Shown piece after piece: positions 31,711-41,200 of a DNA stretch of 44,801 nucleotides (positions are counted from its first letter, which is position 1; each line of letters starts with the position of its first letter). The notes beneath the pieces were generated by a model that was not told the DNA's origin, did not search any database, and saw only the letters and a list, made by a program, of their open reading frames with translations. The position numbers were made by a program, and so were the translations under genes. The stretch spans positions 1 through 44,801 of the forward strand of contig CAJQQA010000063.1 of NCBI GenBank assembly GCA_905480355.1, written 5' to 3'. The stretch is from an uncultured Flavobacteriales bacterium. GTDB taxonomy: Bacteria; Bacteroidota; Bacteroidia; Flavobacteriales_D; Crocinitomicaceae.

Positions 31711-31890
31711 CAATCCAATCTTGTTTATGTCCAGTTTATCTTAGAAAAGGACAGAAGTCTGTCCAGCGATAACATTTTACAAACAGTTAAGGGGTCAGTA
31801 AATTTTGATACAGAAGTAATTCGAATTCTCAATAAAATGCCCAAATGGAATCTGGGAAAACAAAAAGGAGATGATTTAGTGTTTACATGA
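31711..31890 (+). pseudogene. orphan TonB C-terminal domain fragment
   Basis: NLVYVQFILEKDRSLSSDNILQTVKGSVNFDTEVIRILNKMPKWNLGKQKGDDLVFT* resembles energy-transducer TonB C-terminus. Confidence 0.75.
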
Positions 31891-31992
31891 CTCTTCCATT
31901 TCAATTCGTTCTAAAATAGAAGCATAATGTTTCTTTGAGCAGACTTAAATTAGTTATGATTTGTTATTTTTGTGTTCTAAGCGAAACTATCA

Positions 31993-32766
31993 ATGTCAAA
32001 ACTTTTGCCAGAGAATAAATTCTTTGACTTTTCTGATTACGGAAGAGGAATAGCAAAAATATTTGCAAAGTCATTGCTTAATTCAGTTTTTACTCCTGTG
32101 CATGTTACTTTTTTATTCATGATATCCGGAGGAGTATCGATCTATTTAATTTTAGAAGATGAATTTATTTTCGCTGGCATATTTTTAATATTAAAATCGA
32201 TTATTGATGCTGCTGATGGGGAATTAGCTCGATTGAGAGAAAAGCCCTCTTATATTGGTCGGTATTTAGACTCTGTGTTTGATTTGGTATTAAATTTCGC
32301 ATTACTTTTAACGATTTCGCATGTTACACATTCTCCTTTTTGGTTGATGTTAATTGCCTTTTTCTGTGTTCAATTGCAAGGTACAGTTTTCAATTATTAC
32401 TACACTATTTTGCGTAATAATAAGTCAGGAGGAGATACGACGAGTAGAGTAGAGGAGAAAACCTTTCCAAAAGCATTACATGGAGAGAATCAAAGAATGG
32501 TGAATTTCCTTTTTGTTATCTACACTATTTTCTATGGTGGCTTTGATAGAATTTTAATTGGATTGGACAGAAAAGCAATGAAAATAAAAAACCTACCGAA
32601 TTGGTTCATGACTTTTGTTTCCATTTATGGCTTAGGTTTTCAACTTTTAATCATTTCAATTTTATTAAGTACAGGAGCAATTAATTTTATAATTCCATTT
32701 TTTATTGGGTATTCTATTTTTATTGTTTTTATTTTAGCAGTCCGAAAAGTTATAATTACAAACTAA
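31993..32766 (+). CDS. CDP-alcohol phosphatidyltransferase family protein
   Basis: DGELARLREKPSYIGRYLDSVFD matches DG-x2-AR-x8-G-x3-D-x3-D; multiple TM. Confidence 0.93.
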   Translation: MSKLLPENKFFDFSDYGRGIAKIFAKSLLNSVFTPVHVTFLFMISGGVSIYLILEDEFIFAGIFLILKSIIDAADGELARLREKPSYIGRYLDSVFDLVLNFALLLTISHVTHSPFWLMLIAFFCVQLQGTVFNYYYTILRNNKSGGDTTSRVEEKTFPKALHGENQRMVNFLFVIYTIFYGGFDRILIGLDRKAMKIKNLPNWFMTFVSIYGLGFQLLIISILLSTGAINFIIPFFIGYSIFIVFILAVRKVIITN

Positions 32767-32784
32767 CAAATTTTCATCAAGTTC

Positions 32785-33204
32785 ATGATATATTTAACAC
32801 GAAGAGAAAGATTTAATGCTGCCCATCGTCTATTTAAAAAAGAATGGTCGGACGAAAAAAATTTTACTGTATTTGGCAAATGCTCTAATCCAAATTGGCA
32901 TGGTCATAATTACGTTCTTTTTATTACTGTAAAAGGAGAAATAGATGAAGAAACAGGCTTTGTGATTAATTTGAAAGATTTAAGTAAAATTGTTAGAGCT
33001 AAAATCATTGATAAAGTCGACCATAGAAATTTAAATTTAGATGTTGATTTTATGAAAGGTAAAATTACATCAGCAGAGAATATAGCGATAGCTATCTGGG
33101 AAGAATTGGAGAAAGATTTAGTAGCAATTAAATGTGAATTACATTGTATTAAGCTTGTAGAGACAGAGAATAATTCGATAGAATATTACGGAAAAAATAA
33201 TTAA
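32785..33204 (+). CDS. 6-pyruvoyl-tetrahydropterin synthase family protein
   Basis: FNAAHRL ... GKCSNPNWHGHNY ... DHRNLN ... TSAENIAIAIW. Confidence 0.93.
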   Translation: MIYLTRRERFNAAHRLFKKEWSDEKNFTVFGKCSNPNWHGHNYVLFITVKGEIDEETGFVINLKDLSKIVRAKIIDKVDHRNLNLDVDFMKGKITSAENIAIAIWEELEKDLVAIKCELHCIKLVETENNSIEYYGKNN

Positions 33205-33216
33205 AGAAATTAAGTT

Positions 33217-33807
33217 TTGGGGTATAAAAAAGTAGAACAATACGACGATCAAGTTACAGAATCACTTTCGTCATACTATAAAAAAGTAATCGTTGATCTG
33301 GGAGAGGATATTAACCGAGAAGGTTTAGAGAAAACACCAGAACGTGTTGCTAAGGCAATGCAATTTCTAACACAAGGTTATGATATCAATCCAGATGGTA
33401 TTATACAATCAGCAATGTTTACTGAAGACCATTCTCAAATGGTTATTGTGAAAGATATTGAAGTTTATTCGATGTGCGAACACCATATGTTACCATTCTT
33501 CGGGAAAGCACATATAGCATATATTCCAGATGGAAAAATTGTTGGATTAAGTAAACTTCCTCGAGTTGTAGATGCTTATGCGCGGAGATTGCAAGTGCAA
33601 GAGCGGTTAACTGATCAAATTAAAGACTGTATTCAACGTACTCTTAATCCAATAGGTGTTGCTGTTGTGGTTGAAGCTCAACACATGTGCATGCAAATGA
33701 GAGGTGTTGAGAAACAAAATTCAGTGACAACCACTTCTGCTTTTACAGGAGCTTTTGAAGAAGATAAAACACGTAAAGAGTTTATCAATTTGATTAAAAG
33801 CAGATAA
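33217..33807 (+). CDS. folE: GTP cyclohydrolase I
   Basis: [67 protein letters not shown] start. Confidence 0.97.
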   Translation: MGYKKVEQYDDQVTESLSSYYKKVIVDLGEDINREGLEKTPERVAKAMQFLTQGYDINPDGIIQSAMFTEDHSQMVIVKDIEVYSMCEHHMLPFFGKAHIAYIPDGKIVGLSKLPRVVDAYARRLQVQERLTDQIKDCIQRTLNPIGVAVVVEAQHMCMQMRGVEKQNSVTTTSAFTGAFEEDKTRKEFINLIKSR

Positions 33808-33815
33808 ATAGATCG

Positions 33816-34985
33816 CTATTTTTTCGAATTCGCAAACATTTTCACGTCTTCACCAGTGATTACATCACCACAGAGTATAATTAATCGTTCGACGATATTT
33901 CTCAATTCTCGAATGTTACCTGTCCAGTCTGTCTTTTGCAATTCTTGCAAGGCTTTGTCATCAAATTTCTTTCTTGGAATACCATGTTCATTACAAACCA
34001 TTCCTATAAAGTGATTCGCTAATAATGGGATGTCGTCTCGTCGTTCATTCAGTGAGGGAACATGTATGATAATTACCGCAAGTCTGTGGAATAAGTCTTC
34101 ACGGAATCGTCCTGCCTCAATTTCTTTTCGCAAATCCTTATTGGTTGCTGCAATAATACGAGCATTGACTTTTATGTCTTTTTCTCCGCCAACACGTTGA
34201 ATTACATTTTCTTGCAGAGCACGTAATACTTTTGCTTGCGCACTTGCAGACATGTCTCCGATTTCGTCTAGAAACAATGTGCCACCTGAAGCAAGTTCAA
34301 ATTTCCCTTTCTTTTGTTTAATAGCCGATGTGAATGCACCTTTTTCGTGTCCAAATAATTCGCTTTCTATCAATTCAGCTGGGATAGCAGCACAATTAAC
34401 TTCAATAAATTGCTTCTCTTTTCTTTCGCTTAAATCATGTAAAGATTGAGCAACAAGCTCCTTTCCTGTACCGTTTTCTCCTGTCACCAAAACTCGAGCA
34501 TCTGAAGGCGCTACCTTCTCAATCATCTCTTTAATTTGATGAATCCCATCAGTTTCACCAACTATCGCTGATCCTTTAAACTTTTTAACCGTCTTTTTCA
34601 GCACCTTACGTTCTTCGATAAGTACTGTTTTATCATTTGCATTTCTGATTGTTACTAAAATTCGATTCAAGTCAAGGGGTTTTTCAATAAAATCGAACGC
34701 TCCTTTTTTTATTGCTTGGACAGCTGTTTCAATATTTCCATGACCGCTAATCATAATGACTGGGGTTTCAATTTTCGCCTTTTGAAGACCTTCTAAGACT
34801 TCCATGCCATCCATTTCTGGCATTTTAATATCGCAAAATATTATGTCATAAGCTTCAGTTTTTGCTTTGTCTAGTCCCTGTTTTCCATTCTCAGCTTCAT
34901 CTACTTCAAACTCTTCAAAAACAAGAATCTCTGTCAATGCTCTGCGTATAGTTCTTTCGTCATCAATGACTAATATTTTCCCCAT
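33816..34985 (-). CDS. sigma-54 dependent response regulator (REC-AAA+), no Fis-type HTH
   Basis: REC with FCDIKMPEMDG; Walker A GENGTGKE; GAFTSA; ends shortly after GNIRELRNIVERLIILC. Confidence 0.95.
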   Translation of the reverse strand: MGKILVIDDERTIRRALTEILVFEEFEVDEAENGKQGLDKAKTEAYDIIFCDIKMPEMDGMEVLEGLQKAKIETPVIMISGHGNIETAVQAIKKGAFDFIEKPLDLNRILVTIRNANDKTVLIEERKVLKKTVKKFKGSAIVGETDGIHQIKEMIEKVAPSDARVLVTGENGTGKELVAQSLHDLSERKEKQFIEVNCAAIPAELIESELFGHEKGAFTSAIKQKKGKFELASGGTLFLDEIGDMSASAQAKVLRALQENVIQRVGGEKDIKVNARIIAATNKDLRKEIEAGRFREDLFHRLAVIIIHVPSLNERRDDIPLLANHFIGMVCNEHGIPRKKFDDKALQELQKTDWTGNIRELRNIVERLIILCGDVITGEDVKMFANSKK

Positions 34986-35068
34986 TGCTCTATAATTTCA
35001 ATTTTTTTCTAAATATAATGAATATAGAAGTAAATTATTCCAACGACTAAAAAAGTTACCGCAATAAA

Positions 35069-35096
35069 AAATGGCTCTGATTTTCGGGAGCCATTT
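35069..35096 (-). terminator. terminator after thioredoxin-like gene
   Basis: AAATGGCTC ... GAGCCATTT hairpin; T-run on the minus strand. Confidence 0.75.
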
Positions 35097-35114
35097 CTTC
35101 TATTAATTTCACTT

Positions 35115-35555
35115 CTATTTTTGCAAAACATTGTTGGCTAACTGGATTAAATCGCCTTTCGACTGCAATCCAATTACTTGTTTCACTAATTTGCCTTCAC
35201 TGTCAATCATTAATAGTGTTGGATAGGCACGTATTTTATACATTTTTGCAATTTCTGGCCCATCCGCATTTTTTTCCATTTCAACTTTTAGGTTAATAAA
35301 ATTTTCATTGTATAATTCACCAACTTCTTCATTTTTAAAAGAAGTTTTAGCCATTCTTTTACATGGTCCACACCAATCTGTGTAACAATCTATAAAGATT
35401 ATTTTACCAGTTTCTTTCGCTAATTCTTTTGCTTCATTAAGTGTAATGTGCTCAAAAGAAATTCCTACACCATCTATCTTAGCTGCAGAAGGCAATAAAA
35501 ATAGTGCTGCAAACGCAATAAAAAGTATTCCAAATTTGTTTTTCATCTTTTTCAT
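35115..35555 (-). CDS. thioredoxin-fold protein, periplasmic
   Basis: signal peptide; DCYTDWCGPCKRMAKTSF. Confidence 0.93.
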   Translation of the reverse strand: MKKMKNKFGILFIAFAALFLLPSAAKIDGVGISFEHITLNEAKELAKETGKIIFIDCYTDWCGPCKRMAKTSFKNEEVGELYNENFINLKVEMEKNADGPEIAKMYKIRAYPTLLMIDSEGKLVKQVIGLQSKGDLIQLANNVLQK

Positions 35556-35681
35556 TTTAGTTAGAACGATAATTTATTTAGTTACTTATAAATAAGGAAA
35601 AATAATTGTCTATTACTAAAGATTGATTTTTTCTATTCCTCATTCTTGTTACCTTTGAAACAATTATCATTCCAAAAGAAA

Positions 35682-36692
35682 ATGCAGATTAATTTTAGAA
35701 CCAATAATGCTGAATTAATTCAAGAAATTGAGTCTATTGCAGCTCAATGGAATTCTTCAATTGATAGTTTTACCGTTCAAACATCGGGTTCTACTGGGAG
35801 TCCAACATCAATTGTGTTATTGAAACAACACATGCTTGCTTCCGCAAAAATGACAGGAGAATACCTTAATTTAAAAGAAAACGACAAGGCTCTGTTATGT
35901 CTTTCACCAAAAACAATTGGAGGTATAATGATGATTGTTCGAGCTATTGTACTTCGGTTAGATTTATTTGTTGTGACTCCTTCTTCGAATCCCTTAAAAA
36001 GCTGTACTGATCAAATCGACTTTATTGCAATGGTTCCATTGCAATTATCCAATGTTATTGATGAGTCGCTTGATAAATTTAGGGGAATAAAATCCAGTAT
36101 CATTGGTGGTGGAGTGATTTCTACAGAGTTAATTAAGAAGATAGAGGTCAATGCATTACATTGCTTGCAAACCTTTGGAATGACAGAGACAATATCACAT
36201 ATTGCAATGCGGAAAATCACCTTAGAGAACTTATCTTATCAAGTACTTGGAGATGTTAGAGTTTCTGATAATGCTGGCAAATTGGTAATTGATTCAAATC
36301 AATTAGGCATTGAAAGCATAGAAACGAATGATTTGGTCGAAATTATTAATGCAAAGTCATTCAATTGGATAGGTCGATCAGATTTCATCATCAATACTGG
36401 AGGTGTTAAGGTAAATCCAGCAAAGATAGAAGAGCAGCTAAGTCAATTGATTCCAACTGTGTTTTTTATGCATGGTTTGCCTGATGAGGTTTTAGGAAGT
36501 CGTGTAGTATTATGTGTGACAAAAGAATGCACGATTGCTTTTTCAACTGAATTGTTAGAGAAATATCTAAATCGTTTTGAGATGCCTAAAGAAGTGTATA
36601 TTTTTAGTTCCTTTATTGAGACCAAGAGTGGAAAGATAAATAGAGTAGAAACAACTAAATCTTTACAAGATGCCGAAAAAAAAGTATTATGA
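35682..36692 (+). CDS. menE: AMP-binding enzyme, MenE-like (O-succinylbenzoate-CoA ligase)
   Basis: [18 protein letters not shown] ... [17 protein letters not shown]; start adjusted to 35682. Confidence 0.78.
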   Translation: MQINFRTNNAELIQEIESIAAQWNSSIDSFTVQTSGSTGSPTSIVLLKQHMLASAKMTGEYLNLKENDKALLCLSPKTIGGIMMIVRAIVLRLDLFVVTPSSNPLKSCTDQIDFIAMVPLQLSNVIDESLDKFRGIKSSIIGGGVISTELIKKIEVNALHCLQTFGMTETISHIAMRKITLENLSYQVLGDVRVSDNAGKLVIDSNQLGIESIETNDLVEIINAKSFNWIGRSDFIINTGGVKVNPAKIEEQLSQLIPTVFFMHGLPDEVLGSRVVLCVTKECTIAFSTELLEKYLNRFEMPKEVYIFSSFIETKSGKINRVETTKSLQDAEKKVL

Positions 36693-37509
36693 AATACTTG
36701 GATTGACTCCTGGCGCTTCAGATCGAGAGGTTAAGAAGCAATTTAGAAAATTAGCGATGAAGTACCATCCTGATTTGAATTCTGACCCTAATGCGGGTGA
36801 GCTATTCATTCTATTGACGGAGGCATATGATGTAATCTTGAATAAGGACTTTGAACCTCAAATTGCTATAAAACCCTCTGAGTCAACAAAGAAGACACAA
36901 GAAGAACGAATGTATACTGCTCGTGCTAGGTTTCAAGATCAGAAAGAGAAAGAGCGATTAGAAACAGATCAATACTTTAATATACTCACATCAGGAAAGC
37001 GATGGTTTTTTTTAAAATCAATTGCTTATGTCGGTTGTTTTCTTGCGTTATTGACATTTGCGGATTTATTTCTTCCACATCATTATACAAAAGATGAAGT
37101 AACTCATTACAATAGAAATGTTGCAAACGGACCAATAGGGCAGAGTATTAGTCTCGTGAAAACAAGGAAAAACGATTACTATTGGATTAGCAATATTAGC
37201 TATGATTTATACGGTATAACTCGAAAATTAAATGTTGAATCAAGCTGGTTTCTGCATAACCCTGTGCAATTAATTTCACGTGGAAAAGTTGAGAATAAGA
37301 GCTATCTAATTCACTTTACTTTTTATGAAGGAAGCGTGTTCGTGATTGTTTTGTTGCTAATTCCACTTTTGACAATTTGGTACAAGAGAAAGAATGTAAA
37401 ATTCACTATCTTATATCACTTATCTTTTTATTTAGTGAGTAGTTTTATGTTAATTTATCTTTTTACTGAAGAAAGATGGGCACACATAATTACATTAGGA
37501 TTTCTTTAA
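36670..37509 (+). CDS. J-domain membrane protein
   Basis: [40 protein letters not shown] plus C-terminal TM segments; overlaps menE 3' end. Confidence 0.9.
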   Translation: MPKKKYYEILGLTPGASDREVKKQFRKLAMKYHPDLNSDPNAGELFILLTEAYDVILNKDFEPQIAIKPSESTKKTQEERMYTARARFQDQKEKERLETDQYFNILTSGKRWFFLKSIAYVGCFLALLTFADLFLPHHYTKDEVTHYNRNVANGPIGQSISLVKTRKNDYYWISNISYDLYGITRKLNVESSWFLHNPVQLISRGKVENKSYLIHFTFYEGSVFVIVLLLIPLLTIWYKRKNVKFTILYHLSFYLVSSFMLIYLFTEERWAHIITLGFL

Positions 37510-37511
37510 GA

Positions 37512-37964
37512 TTAGAATCTCTTCATAGCCCTATCCATATCACGTTTATCATCTTTTTCTTTCATGTCATGACGCTTGTCATGCAGCTTTTTACCTTGAG
37601 CAGTAGCAATCTCTAGTTTCGCCCAACCTTTATCCGTAATGAACATTTTTAATGGCACAATCGTGTTGCCTTTTACTTTTAGAAATTTTTCAATTTTAGA
37701 AATTTCTTTTTTATTTAATAATAATTTACGGTCAGTTCTTGGTTTATGGTTGTAGATTGAGCCATTTTCATAAGCAGTGATGTGCATATTACGGATCCAA
37801 ACTTCGTTATTTTCAAAGATGCAATAAGCCTCTAGAATACTTGCTTTGCTGTTTCTTATACTTTTTATTTCTGTACCAGAAAGAACAATTCCAGCAATGA
37901 ATTTATCAAATAGATGATATTCAAATCGCGCTTTTTTGTTTTTTATGTTTATTTGGTTCTGCAC
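37512..37964 (-). CDS. smpB: SsrA-binding protein SmpB
   Basis: NKKARFEYHLFDKFIAGIVLSGTEIKSIRNSKASILEAYC. Confidence 0.97.
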   Translation of the reverse strand: MQNQINIKNKKARFEYHLFDKFIAGIVLSGTEIKSIRNSKASILEAYCIFENNEVWIRNMHITAYENGSIYNHKPRTDRKLLLNKKEISKIEKFLKVKGNTIVPLKMFITDKGWAKLEIATAQGKKLHDKRHDMKEKDDKRDMDRAMKRF

Positions 37965-38038
37965 TTTATTAAAATTAGACTATGCAAAAGTAATATTTCT
38001 AGCGTACATTCTGCTTCAAAATTGAATACCTTTGTTTC

Positions 38039-38644
38039 GTGAATATTCCATCTAAACATATTGAGAATGCTGTTGATCAAATTGCATCTTTACCAGGTAT
38101 AGGACGTAAAACTGCATTGCGACTTGTTTTACAGCTTATGAATCGTTCTAAAAGTGAAATTGAAGAATTTTCAAATGCATTTTTAATGATGAAAGAACAT
38201 GTCTTAAAATGTACTTCTTGTGGCAATATTTCAGAGACAGAAATGTGCGAAATATGTAAAAATGAAAGAAGAGATCATTCTATTATTTGTGTGGTTGAAG
38301 ATATTCGAGATGTTTTGGCAATTGAAGGAACGCAGTCATATAAAGGTATTTATCATGTATTGAATGGAATTATTTCCCCAATGGATGGAATAGGACCATC
38401 AGACCTTAATATAGAGTCATTAATTGAGCGTGTGCAAAATATAGATGTAAATGAGCTCATCTTTGCATTAAGCGCAACCATGGAAGGGGACACCACTAGT
38501 TTTTACTTGTATAAAAAAATGAAAGGATATGATGTAGAGTTTTCTAGTCTCTCTCGTGGCGTCGCTATTGGATCCGAATTGCAATATGCTGACGACATAA
38601 CATTAAGTCGTTCAATTGTTAACCGACAGCCTTTTCAGTATTAA
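38039..38644 (+). CDS. recR: recombination protein RecR
   Basis: LPGIGRKTALRL, Cys4 zinc finger CTSCGNISETEMCEIC, Toprim; GTG start. Confidence 0.96.
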   Translation: MNIPSKHIENAVDQIASLPGIGRKTALRLVLQLMNRSKSEIEEFSNAFLMMKEHVLKCTSCGNISETEMCEICKNERRDHSIICVVEDIRDVLAIEGTQSYKGIYHVLNGIISPMDGIGPSDLNIESLIERVQNIDVNELIFALSATMEGDTTSFYLYKKMKGYDVEFSSLSRGVAIGSELQYADDITLSRSIVNRQPFQY

Positions 38645-38745
38645 GCTGATATAATAAATTATTGTTAATATTCTGTTTTAAATTCAACGAATCAAATACT
38701 AGAAAATAGTACCTTTATTACAAAACACTAAAACAAACAATTATT

Positions 38746-39156
38746 ATGCTTAAAGAATTTAAAAAGTTTATACTGACTGGAAACGTCATTGATTTAGCTA
38801 TTGCCGTAATTCTAGCTGGTGCCATTGGAGGTGTAGTTAAAGGATTTGTAAACCTTGTAATGATGCCATTAATAGGTCATTTTTCAGGAGGTATTAATTT
38901 CGCAGATTTAAAAGTCATTCTTTCTGAAGCTGTTGTCGAATCTGAAGGAGTTGCAGCGATTCCAGAAAATGCAATCATGTATGGAGCATGGATTAATACT
39001 ATTATTAACTTAGTTATCGTGGGGTTCGTTTTGTTCATGATTGTTAAGGCATACAACAAAACAAAGAAGAAAGTAGAAGAAGCTCCAGCTAAACCAGCAG
39101 TACCTACTAAAGACCAGGAGTTATTGATGGAGATTAGAGATGCTTTGATGAAATAA
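38746..39156 (+). CDS. mscL: large-conductance mechanosensitive channel MscL
   Basis: MLKEFKKFILTGNVIDLAIAVILAGAIGGVVKGFVNLVMMPLIG. Confidence 0.97.
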   Translation: MLKEFKKFILTGNVIDLAIAVILAGAIGGVVKGFVNLVMMPLIGHFSGGINFADLKVILSEAVVESEGVAAIPENAIMYGAWINTIINLVIVGFVLFMIVKAYNKTKKKVEEAPAKPAVPTKDQELLMEIRDALMK

Positions 39157-39188
39157 ATTTTTCTTTCGAAATATGTTGATTTATTATG

Positions 39189-39219
39189 AGCCTGTTTAGT
39201 TTTCTAACCGGGCTTTTTT
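39189..39219 (+). terminator. terminator after mscL
   Basis: AGCC-GTTTAG ... CTAAC-GGGCT imperfect hairpin plus T-run. Confidence 0.7.
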
Positions 39220-39246
39220 ATTGACAAAAACTGGTGTAATTATTGC

Positions 39247-39254
39247 TATATTTG
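39247..39254 (+). promoter_or_regulatory. Bacteroidota-type -7 element (TATATTTG) of ssrA
   Basis: TAnnTTTG 12 nt before the tmRNA 5' end. Confidence 0.55.
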
Positions 39255-39266
39255 TAGTAGTTCTTT

Positions 39267-39666
39267 GGGGTCGTATTGGATTTGACAGCGGTAGCAATTG
39301 TCCAGTGTAAGCATGTCGAGCAATGTGGTGAGGCTCGTTAATAATTAGTCACAAATTATAATTGACAACACGTCATACAGACTTGCTGCCTAATTTAACT
39401 CAGTTAAATTAAGCTTTATCTCGTGGAATAATAGTACACAGACAAGTTCCTTCTCCATTGTTTCCGTCTGATAAACAAGGATCAAGAAGGACCATTTTTT
39501 TCAGAATAGTGCTAGTGACACTTCTAAGCTAGCATGAAACTCAGAAGATAAGTGCAATTATTGGGTGTCTTTATCCGGGATTGTATCGAAAATTAATTAA
39601 AGAATAAACATGTAGAAAGCTGAATTATTCGTCGTTTGGACGAGGGTTCGAAACCCTCCGACTCCA
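39267..39666 (+). ncRNA. ssrA: tmRNA
   Basis: 5' GGGGTCGTATTGGATTTGACAGCGG; 3' GGACGAGGGTTCGAAACCCTCCGACTCCA; acceptor ends GGGGTCG/CGACTCC pair; CCA not encoded. Confidence 0.95.
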
Positions 39667-39673
39667 CTGAAGG

Positions 39674-39710
39674 GGAGAGCTCTATATTTTTGTAGAGTTC
39701 TCCTTTTTTT
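39674..39710 (+). terminator. terminator after ssrA
   Basis: GGAGAGCTCTA ... TAGAGTTCTCC hairpin followed by T7. Confidence 0.85.
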
Positions 39711-39955
39711 ATTTCCCCTGAAAGCCCATCAATACTTAGCATTAGACGAAGCAATTCATAAATTCGTGAGGTTCGATATTTTTTATTTACGATTTCGAAG
39801 TCAAAGGGGAAGATAGCTTTTAGAATCCGCTGTTTCCCCAGTATCGTTGAGGGTTTGTAGGAGTTCGATAATTTTGAAAGAATACCGACTCCTTTTTTTA
39901 AAGACTTAGTCAAATTGAGCTTATTTGATGACCTAAGACGAGACTAAATAAGCCC

Positions 39956-40510
39956 TTATTTATTATTGTTAGATGCTTCGCTTGCCGCTATTTCTGCGGT
40001 AATAAACTTTGAGTCTAACATGTCAACTTGACGAATAATTTTATCGTTCTCCCATTGGATCCAAACATGCAATGGAATGGCATAGTTCTCTTTTGAAAAT
40101 TTCCCCACTGCGTACAGCTCACCAAAGTATGCCGACCACACTTCGCCATTATTTAATTCAAACGTTTGAAGTCTACCTTCCGAAAAGGTGATGTCTTCAT
40201 AAATATTATGAATATTATTCCAATAGGTAGTTGCCTAAGCACCGCCTGATGCAACAGTAGCCGTATCTCCTGCTGTTTGTAATGTAAAGTCCTCTCCTAA
40301 CAGTTCCTTCACATAAGAAAAATCTGCTTTTGCAAAGAGATTCATATTCCTGAATAAGGTTTCAGCTTTAGCGTCATATGAGTTGAAAATTCCGCTTAAT
40401 GGGTCTCCGTTTTCAATAATTTCTTTTTTCGTATTGACATTTTCTGACGAAGATTCAGAGCAAGAAACAAATAGGGATGTAACAATTAATAGGCAAAATA
40501 ATTTTTTCAT
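39956..40510 (-). pseudogene. putative lipoprotein (possibly NTF2/SnoaL-like) interrupted by one in-frame TAG
   Basis: lipobox LFVSCSE; ORFs 40235-40510 and 39956-40141 are in one frame, joined by ATTYWNNIHNIYEDITFSEGRLQTFELNNGEVW after TAG at 40235-40237. Confidence 0.75.
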
Positions 40511-40563
40511 TTGTTAAGTTTTATTTTTTGTGTGATGATAACAATTCTACTTTTACAATGAAT

Positions 40564-40634
40564 GCTAACGTTTAGTGTATGGAGACGAAGCATCCCGAAG
40601 GGTGCTATGCAATATACACATTGTTGTGTTTCGT
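40564..40634. repeat. imperfect palindromic repeat (attC-like candidate)
   Basis: GCTAACGTTTAGTGTAT ... GCATCCCgaaGGGTGC ... ATACACATTGTTGTGTTTCG. Confidence 0.4.
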
Positions 40635-40642
40635 TGTTTTAA

Positions 40643-41017
40643 TTACCAAGGATTCTTGAAAGATTCTTTGTCAAATGTCTTATTATATTCCTTGAATAAA
40701 GAAGGACTTGTATTCTTTAAGAATAACTCGTTCTTTCTTGAGAATACTCTAAACAAAATAGCAAGCGGAGTCAGCATTAAATAGAACACAATTGATAATA
40801 AAACATTAGGAACGATTAAACTTAAAACCCAAGTTAACTTCATCCATAAAAAGTCAATCTTAATTGCTAGATATTTAGATAATATACCAACTACTCCAAT
40901 GAGCATAGATAAAATTAGAGCTGGCCGCCATTGAGTTGTCATAAAGACAACTAGCATGCCTACAGTAATAACCAAAATAGTCTTAGTTGATTCAGTTTTC
41001 ATTTTATTTTTAGTCAT
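40643..41017 (-). CDS. SxtJ-like membrane protein
   Basis: 124 aa with TM segments and SxtJ-like tail (LTPLAILFRVFSRKNELFLKN); downstream of carbamoyltransferase and DUF5989-like ORF. Confidence 0.75.
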   Translation of the reverse strand: MTKNKMKTESTKTILVITVGMLVVFMTTQWRPALILSMLIGVVGILSKYLAIKIDFLWMKLTWVLSLIVPNVLLSIVFYLMLTPLAILFRVFSRKNELFLKNTSPSLFKEYNKTFDKESFKNPW

Positions 41018-41023
41018 GTTAGA

Positions 41024-41173
41024 TCAAAATAATGTGTAAATAAACGGTGCTGCAGCACTACCACCTCCAAAAACGATTAGTATTCCAAGCAAAAGTAATA
41101 CAAGTATTATAGGTGCAAGCCAAAACTTTTTTCGCTCTTTCATAAATTTTAATATGTCTTTTAAGAATTCCAT
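41024..41173 (-). CDS. DUF5989-like 49-aa membrane protein (absent from supplied ORF track)
   Basis: MEFLKDILKFMKERKKFWLAPIILVLLLLGILIVFGGGSAAAPFIYTLF* read from the minus strand. Confidence 0.85.
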   Translation of the reverse strand: MEFLKDILKFMKERKKFWLAPIILVLLLLGILIVFGGGSAAAPFIYTLF

Positions 41174-41200
41174 TGAGATTATTTTTTTGATGTTAGATGT

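Noticed and set aside
39593-39913. 106-aa minus-strand ORF with '...VESEGFEPSSKRRIIQLSTC'
   Set aside because: Its 3' half is antisense to the tmRNA 3' end (the 'GFEPSS' signature arises from the antisense T-arm). I saw no independent support for the N-terminal half.
39919-39953. GCTTATTT ... AAATAAGC inverted repeat next to the 39956 gene
   Set aside because: Best explained as part of a transcription terminator for the minus-strand gene; not treated as a mobile-element end.
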